Assembly: GCA_017548565.1 (NCBI GenBank)
Contig: JAFYZU010000009.1
Coordinates: 1 to 64,000, forward strand
Source of the DNA: Treponema sp.
GTDB taxonomy: Bacteria > Spirochaetota > Spirochaetia > Treponematales > Treponemataceae
Reading direction: 5' to 3'
Length of the DNA: 64,000 nt
Position 1 is the stretch's first letter; each line of letters opens with the position of its first letter. A program made the position numbers and the translations under genes. Of this stretch, positions 58,878 through 64,000 are shown piece by piece. The notes under the pieces were generated by a model. The model saw nothing but the letters and a program-made list of their open reading frames with translations. It was not told the DNA's origin and did not search any database.

Positions 58878-59690
58878 TTAGAAAAGAAGATACTGTTTAT
58901 GAAGCTCGTGCAGAAACAGAAACGTTCCCATGCAGAGCAGAAAGATTGAAATCATCAGAAAGAAAACAGAAGATGCAACGAATAAAACTGCTGTTCCGCC
59001 GCCAATCATAGCAAAACCAAGAGTAGTTATCTGATTTGTAAAATGCTGCCGGTTTTTAGCGAACAGTGCGATTAATGCAATCAGGATGCTGAATATTCCG
59101 ACAAAAATCAGGATTCTGCGGTAAGCAAAGTTAACTGTAAAGTTATCGTTCATGATTGCTGAATTAAGCGGGATGAATTGTGTAAGAAAGACTGCTCCAA
59201 GAAGCGTCAGAAAAATATTACGTTCAATATTCGGTCTCTGTTCAGGATTACTTAAAATCACAGTAAAAAGCAGGGCAATAGGATAAAGAACTCTCGAAAA
59301 CAACGTGAAATTTCCGCATGCGATTAAAAGGGAAGAATAGGTTTTAGTTATGTTAAAAAGGATTATAATTATGCGGGAAGTGTCAAAAAGCATTGCAAAT
59401 AAAAAAAGCGTCAGGTAAATAACTTCCGAGGCCTGTGTTTTCTGAAAGCTCCGGTGGATTATGAGTGTAGAAGCGAGAATGTATATAAGTTCGAAAAGTA
59501 AGGCGGCCAGAACACAATGCGGGCTGTAGCGGAAAAGGAAAAAGCTTCTTCCTTTATGTTCTATAAATGCAGGTGGAAAATAGTTTTTGTTTATTATTGA
59601 ATAAAAAATCATTGTAAGGAAAATCAAAAGAAGCACGAGTGTTAATATAAAAAGAAGGATATTTATCCTGTTTCTTGTCTTTAAGGTCAT
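58878..59690 (-). CDS. Conserved polytopic membrane protein, unknown function
   Basis: A 270-residue protein with about seven hydrophobic segments and short polar loops. No catalytic motif or named family is recognised. The segment LFDTSRIIIILFNITKTYSS and the C-terminal helix GTAVLFVASSVFFLMISIFL are typical membrane stretches. The architecture recalls seven-transmembrane sensor modules, but no signalling domain follows. It lies three bases from the convergent kinase-like gene and is a single-gene unit. Confidence 0.7.
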   Translation of the reverse strand: MTLKTRNRINILLFILTLVLLLIFLTMIFYSIINKNYFPPAFIEHKGRSFFLFRYSPHCVLAALLFELIYILASTLIIHRSFQKTQASEVIYLTLFLFAMLFDTSRIIIILFNITKTYSSLLIACGNFTLFSRVLYPIALLFTVILSNPEQRPNIERNIFLTLLGAVFLTQFIPLNSAIMNDNFTVNFAYRRILIFVGIFSILIALIALFAKNRQHFTNQITTLGFAMIGGGTAVLFVASSVFFLMISIFLLCMGTFLFLHELHKQYLLF

Positions 59691-59791
59691 AATAAAATAA
59701 TATAGTCTAAAGAAATATTAGTAAAGAGTTAAAAAATTATTCCGAAAATTAAATAGATGCTTATTTTCTTTACATACTTGGGAGGATAACA

Positions 59792-60499
59792 ATGAAAAAA
59801 ACTTTATTGAGTCTGTTTATCTGTCTGACTGCTTCATTTTCGCTTTTTGCAGGAGATGTTGCTAATTTTGTTGATATGGGATTCACACAGGACGGAAAAT
59901 CTTACGTTTTTGCTCAATATGGTAGAACAGATAAAAAATTTCAGGGCTGGGCAGAAATATATACTGTAAATATCAGTGAAAATGATTTTGTTGATGGAGG
60001 AGTTTTCAGAACAAATCCAAGTGCAGTTACTGCAGAAAAGACGGGCAGTGAGGTTTTTGAAGCACTCCAGGCAAAAAGCTTTTATTTTTTCAAGAAACTT
60101 AACTGTCAGAAAACTGAACCTGAACAGATTCTTTATGTCTGTGATGATGCAGAAAAAAGCGGAACTGATAAAATTGTTTTTAAGGATTTTGATTCTGCAG
60201 ATCTGGATAATCAGGAAACCTATAATATTCAGCTTGTACCGACAATTATCGGAAGCGGTAAATCGGTCAAATCATCATTTTATATTTTAGTAGAAAAAAA
60301 GGATGCTGCCGGAAACGTGATTTCTACAACGAAGGTCGGAAATCCATCTGTTGTTCGTAAAGGAATCAGCGGATATAAAATCGAGCGGATAATCTGCGAT
60401 AAAGCAAAAAAGAATTTCATTTTTGTTGTAGAAAAACACCTTGAAGATGAAAGCGGACTTTCCATCAGATATATGGTAGAGGCATCAAAAATATATTAA
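59792..60499 (+). CDS. Predicted secreted protein, DUF2259-like
   Basis: A 235-residue protein with a signal peptide ending LFA-GD (first 21 residues). The mature part opens ANFVDMGFTQDGKSYVFAQYG and holds several beta strands; it resembles the spirochaete secreted family DUF2259, which I suggest without certainty. No catalytic residues are evident. GGAGG lies six bases before the ATG. It is a single gene followed by a hairpin at 60581-60620, so it is probably expressed alone. The periplasm or outer membrane is the likely location. Confidence 0.7.
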   Translation: MKKTLLSLFICLTASFSLFAGDVANFVDMGFTQDGKSYVFAQYGRTDKKFQGWAEIYTVNISENDFVDGGVFRTNPSAVTAEKTGSEVFEALQAKSFYFFKKLNCQKTEPEQILYVCDDAEKSGTDKIVFKDFDSADLDNQETYNIQLVPTIIGSGKSVKSSFYILVEKKDAAGNVISTTKVGNPSVVRKGISGYKIERIICDKAKKNFIFVVEKHLEDESGLSIRYMVEASKIY

Positions 60500-60580
60500 A
60501 AAATAATAAAAAATTTTCAAAAAAGTTGCAGTTTTTTAACTAATTCGAACATATTATATATAGATAAAAAATCTTTCATA

Positions 60581-60620
60581 AAGAGGACCGTATGTTTTTC
60601 ATGCGGTTCTTTTATTTTTA
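60581..60620 (+). terminator. Terminator or attenuator hairpin before the LTD-like gene
   Basis: A 13-pair stem (AAGAGGACCGTAT with ATGCGGTTCTTTT, including three G-U pairs) is followed by TTATTTTTAAA. The G-U pairs only work in the plus-strand RNA. It lies 80 bases after the secreted protein gene and 16 bases before the next start, with a weak promoter-like TTGCAG/TATTAT before it. Confidence 0.6.
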
Positions 60621-60635
60621 AATTAGAGGTGTATG

Positions 60636-61790
60636 ATGAAGATTAGTTTAAAAAGCTGGTTAATTGTACTGTTACAGGCTTTGTGCATTGTAGCAATGGT
60701 TCTGGTGGCGATAGTTCCATTTTCGTGTAAAATCACGGCAGAAGGGGTAAAATTACTGGTTGGAGATTATAATCCTCCGGTTTTGAATTCTGTTCTTGTC
60801 GTTGATGATACTACAGTCGAATTTGTTTTTTCGGAAAATGTGAAGGTTACCGGTTGTGTCATATCCGTAGTAGACGATTATGATTTGTTCAGTTCAATGA
60901 GTAGTTCTAAAACAAAGGATTTGTCTGAAGCTTTATCTGCCGCAAGCGGTAAGTATGGTTCAATTGAAAGTGAAATATCTTCTGGTGAATCAGAAAACAT
61001 TGTAAGGATAAAGTTGAAGGAGAAAATGGTTACGGGACAAAAGTATGAGGTTTATGCAGGTGTGAAGGATAATCGTGGAAATTCCTTGAGTTTTGTGGTT
61101 CCTTTTATCGGTTATAATGCGCGGTTACCGAAGATTATTTTTTCTGAGATTCAAAGTGCTTCTGTGAGCAGTCAGACTAAGAGTGAAAAAGAAAATGGTT
61201 TTTATAGGAATGAATTTGTTGAACTTGTTTGTCTTTCGGATGGAAATTTGTCAGGGCTTGAAATCATCAGCGCTAATGATGGTGAAAAGAAACGTTATGT
61301 TTTTCCTGCGGTGGAAGTTGTTAAAGGCGAAATTATTGTTGTTCATCTTCGTAACCGTGGAAACGGCTGTGTGAGTGAAGAAGGCAATGATTTGAGTCTG
61401 GCGAAGAATTCATATAGTTCTGTCGGTATTAGAGATTTGTGGTCAATGTGCGAAGAAACGGTTCTTGGAAATAAGACAGACGTAGTCATTCTGAGAAATA
61501 GTGCTGATAATAAATTGCTTGATGCGGTAATGTACAGGGATGCATCGATTGATGAATGGGGAACTAAATTTATTGATTTTGCACAATTGGTGTATGAGTC
61601 AGGAATTTATTGCTCATCGGAAATTGATTGCGCGTCGGTTACCACCGGATTGACAGATACTAAAACTATTTACAGGAAAGATGCTTCAGAAATAAGAAGA
61701 CGTGCTTTATCTGGTGAAGATATTGAGTTTCCGATTGTTTGTGATGCAGATGACTGGATTGTTGGAACAGAGAGTGCCGGCAGGCTTTAA
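60636..61790 (+). CDS. Lipoprotein with lamin-tail-like domain
   Basis: Exported protein of 384 residues. A long hydrophobic segment ends in FSC, with Cys31 as likely lipid site. Residues 45-150 form a beta domain with VVDDTTVEFVFSENVKVTG, like the modules of the giant lipoproteins. Residues 165-330 resemble a lamin-tail-domain (LTD) fold: KIIFSEIQSASVS, then NEFVELVCLSDGNLSGLEI, and DVVILRNSADNKLLDAVMY. LTD domains occur in secreted nucleases and surface proteins. The second ATG was chosen because GAGG lies six bases before it; the first lies three bases earlier. It is followed 30 bases on by the U32 gene. Confidence 0.75.
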   Translation: MKISLKSWLIVLLQALCIVAMVLVAIVPFSCKITAEGVKLLVGDYNPPVLNSVLVVDDTTVEFVFSENVKVTGCVISVVDDYDLFSSMSSSKTKDLSEALSAASGKYGSIESEISSGESENIVRIKLKEKMVTGQKYEVYAGVKDNRGNSLSFVVPFIGYNARLPKIIFSEIQSASVSSQTKSEKENGFYRNEFVELVCLSDGNLSGLEIISANDGEKKRYVFPAVEVVKGEIIVVHLRNRGNGCVSEEGNDLSLAKNSYSSVGIRDLWSMCEETVLGNKTDVVILRNSADNKLLDAVMYRDASIDEWGTKFIDFAQLVYESGIYCSSEIDCASVTTGLTDTKTIYRKDASEIRRRALSGEDIEFPIVCDADDWIVGTESAGRL

Positions 61791-61820
61791 AAGACATTAA
61801 AATTGTGATACATTTTTCGT

Positions 61821-64000
61821 ATGGTAGAATTATTAGCTCCTGCGGGAAATATTGAATCTTTGGATGCAGCGGTTGGTGAAGGTGCTGATGCAGTTTATTT
61901 GGGCTTGAAAAGTTTTAATGCAAGAATGCGTACAACGAATTTTGCATGGAATCAGTTTGAAGCTGCGGTAGATTCATTACATAAACTGAATAAAAAGATT
62001 TACGTCACAGTTAATACTGTCTGTGAAGAACGCGAGACAGAACGATTATACAGATTTTTATCTTATCTGAATCAGATCCGTCCGGATGGAATTATTGTGC
62101 AGGATTTTGCTGTTCTGCGGCTTGCACAGGAATTCTTTCCGGATTTGGAAATTCATGCTTCTACTCAAATGAATGTGGCAAGTTCTTCAGGTGTAAAATT
62201 ATTACAGGCTTCGGGAGTTAAACGTATTGTTCTTGCCAGAGAACTTGGTATTGAAGAAATATCGAAAATTAAGGCTGAAACAGGTGCAGAACTTGAAGTT
62301 TTTGTGCATGGAGCACTTTGTGTAAGTGAATCAGGCCTTTGTCTGTTTTCAAGCTTTCTTGGTGGAAAATCTGCTAATAGAGGGATGTGTGCTCAGGCAT
62401 GCCGTCGTTATTATACCGCTGAAGTTCCGGGTGGAATAAAACAGGGGTATTATTTTTCTCCATGCGATTTACAGCTTATAGATTATATTCCTGATTTAAT
62501 TGAAGCCGGAGTTGATTCATTTAAAATTGAAGGAAGGATGAAAAGTGCTGAATACGTAGGAAGTGTTGTAGCTGCATACAGATATGTAATAGATCACTAT
62601 AAGGAAGATAAGAAAGGGGCTGTAGCCACAGGAAAAAGAATTCTTTCTTCTGATTTTGCACGAAGTAAAACGACATATTGGTATGGTTTTAATGATTTAA
62701 ATGAAGGAATTGAAAATGCTGCACAGAAAATTTTAAATCCTGAACAGGCTGGTGGGACAGGAATATATCTTGGAAAAATTGATAAAATCAGACCTGCACC
62801 AAAAGAACTTATTGAAGCTTTAAAAAACTCATCAATTGGTAACAATCAACAGGAAGTATTAAAAGTTCAGATGGCTTTATTAAAGGGTGGAAGTTATGAG
62901 CCGGATCCAGGTGATTCAATAAGGCTTCATAAACAGGATGATTCAGGACGTGTCAGTCATAAAATACGTTCTGTTGAAATTGAAGAGAATACCGGTAAAC
63001 GATGGATTGATATTCCATCAGGATTTAAGCAGGGAGATGATGTATATCTTCTTCAGATAAAATCTACATCGAAACGTTATCAGAGAGTCCTCCCTCATGA
63101 TATAAGCAAATATCGCAAGCAGCCAAAAGATGAATTGTTACCGATTCTTGATTTAACCCCGGTAAAAGATAAAGAGTTAAACTATTTTCCAGATGGAATT
63201 TATGTACATGTATCTTCTATCGCCGATATATTTGCAGTGCAGGGACTTAATCCAGTCCGTGTTATCATCGAATATAATCACGAAACCATTTATGATATTC
63301 TGAATAATAAAACAGTCCTTCCTTTTTCAAAAAAGCAAATCTTTATTTCTCTGGATCCATTCTGTTCTGAATCTCAGGAAGAGGTGCTTAAAACACATCT
63401 TGAACAATTGATCGAAAAAGGCTTCTGTTCATTTGTTGTAAATAATATAGCTCATCTGCAGATGTTGAAGAACAAGAAAGTAAACCTTATAGCAGGTCCT
63501 TATTTGTATACATTCAACAGATGGGCTGCTTCATGGTTGGAAAATAATAATGTCTCTTCTTTTATTATGCCTTATGAAAATTCACGGCGTAATTTAGAAG
63601 CAACTTTTGAACCAAATATCAGGTCAAGAGTATTGGTCCCGATTTTTGCCTATCCATCGTTATTCAGAATGCGTTTCAAGCTCCCTCAGGATTATGATTT
63701 TACTTATTTCGAAGATAAAGAAGGAACCGTCTTTAAAGTAAATTCAACAGTAGACGGATCTTTCGTTATGCCCGAAATCCCTTTTTGTATTACAGATAAA
63801 GCGAACTTTATAACTTCAACTGGCTTCAAAAAACTTTTGATTGATTTTTCAAAAACAAAAGTTTCCAGAAGTCAGATTAAAGCCATTGTTTCATCTCTCG
63901 CTAAAGAACAACCATTGCAAGGAGTCAGTCATTTCAACTGGAAAGATGGTTTTTATTCTCAGAAGCAGATAGATGAGTACAAAGCTGCAAATGAAAGAGC
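61821..64000 (+). CDS. U32 family peptidase (RlhA/TrhP-like), cut by window end
   Basis: The reading frame is open from ATG 61821 to the window edge, giving over 720 residues without a stop. It opens MVELLAPAGNIESLDAAV and holds the U32 hallmark with conserved Cys residues: FVHGALCVSESGLCLFSSFL, then SANRGMCAQACRRYY, near residues 163-195, and DSFKIEGRMKSAEYV. Relatives in E. coli hydroxylate rRNA or tRNA (RlhA, TrhP) rather than cut proteins. There is no clear ribosome site before the ATG. The C-terminal part lies beyond the window, so its length and exact subgroup cannot be told. Confidence 0.9.
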   Translation, partial: MVELLAPAGNIESLDAAVGEGADAVYLGLKSFNARMRTTNFAWNQFEAAVDSLHKLNKKIYVTVNTVCEERETERLYRFLSYLNQIRPDGIIVQDFAVLRLAQEFFPDLEIHASTQMNVASSSGVKLLQASGVKRIVLARELGIEEISKIKAETGAELEVFVHGALCVSESGLCLFSSFLGGKSANRGMCAQACRRYYTAEVPGGIKQGYYFSPCDLQLIDYIPDLIEAGVDSFKIEGRMKSAEYVGSVVAAYRYVIDHYKEDKKGAVATGKRILSSDFARSKTTYWYGFNDLNEGIENAAQKILNPEQAGGTGIYLGKIDKIRPAPKELIEALKNSSIGNNQQEVLKVQMALLKGGSYEPDPGDSIRLHKQDDSGRVSHKIRSVEIEENTGKRWIDIPSGFKQGDDVYLLQIKSTSKRYQRVLPHDISKYRKQPKDELLPILDLTPVKDKELNYFPDGIYVHVSSIADIFAVQGLNPVRVIIEYNHETIYDILNNKTVLPFSKKQIFISLDPFCSESQEEVLKTHLEQLIEKGFCSFVVNNIAHLQMLKNKKVNLIAGPYLYTFNRWAASWLENNNVSSFIMPYENSRRNLEATFEPNIRSRVLVPIFAYPSLFRMRFKLPQDYDFTYFEDKEGTVFKVNSTVDGSFVMPEIPFCITDKANFITSTGFKKLLIDFSKTKVSRSQIKAIVSSLAKEQPLQGVSHFNWKDGFYSQKQIDEYKAANER

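Overview
The window is a low-GC bacterial chromosome segment from a spirochaete, most likely a host-associated Treponema of the rumen or gut type. The main evidence is a large membrane-anchored TPR protein that looks like the spirochaete flagellar collar protein FlcA, many lipoproteins with degenerate spirochaete-style lipoboxes (FTA-C, FTS-C, FTG-C), a Na+-pumping oxaloacetate decarboxylase, and a rex-serC-serA cluster. No rRNA, tRNA or CRISPR array was seen. No stretch over 300 bases lacks a gene once starts are adjusted.

Layout. Bases 1-6240 hold a surface lipoprotein, a KilA-N DNA-binding protein and carB. Bases 6241-14270 are an accessory island. Two ORF6N/PLD-like genes with nearly identical upstream regions flank a restriction-modification cassette made of a controller, a methyltransferase-like protein, an Eco57I-type methyltransferase and a GIY-YIG helicase. 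Small dispersed repeats litter the island, and one sits in frame inside the helicase gene. Bases 14331-20930 have higher GC and carry a GNAT, the AmmeMemoRadiSam pair (fused Memo-AMMECR1 plus radical SAM enzyme), a formylglycine-generating-enzyme-like protein, an ABC-F ATPase, an AraC regulator and a cupin. Bases 21010-28490 carry an M48 protease, a VapBC-type toxin-antitoxin pair, an HD-GYP protein, a MATE exporter, a flavoprotein, and a CPBP protease with its probable HTH regulator.

Bases 28775-34572, all on the minus strand, hold serA, serC, rex, a lipoprotein whose promoter spacer contains an (AT)9 tract, a lytic transglycosylase, a hypothetical protein and a PTS IIA protein. The serC-serA and rex-serC gaps are filled by copies of an intergenic element with heptad-repeat inverted arms. 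Bases 34736-47790 hold pgi, an outer-membrane-like protein, a phosphoesterase and two giant tandem lipoproteins of about 1,600 residues each. Bases 47864-64000 hold an Rpn-family nuclease, oadGAB with two biotin domains on the alpha subunit, a radical SAM protein, a CBM48-like lipoprotein, the FlcA-like protein, a dolichol-kinase-like protein, several spirochaete hypotheticals, and a U32 peptidase that runs off the end.

Most notable for follow-up are the heptad-armed intergenic element and its shared core (three copies), the (AT)9 tract between promoter hexamers of a lipoprotein gene, the ORF6N/PLD cassettes around the restriction system with a recurring palindrome, and the in-frame repeat insertion in the helicase.
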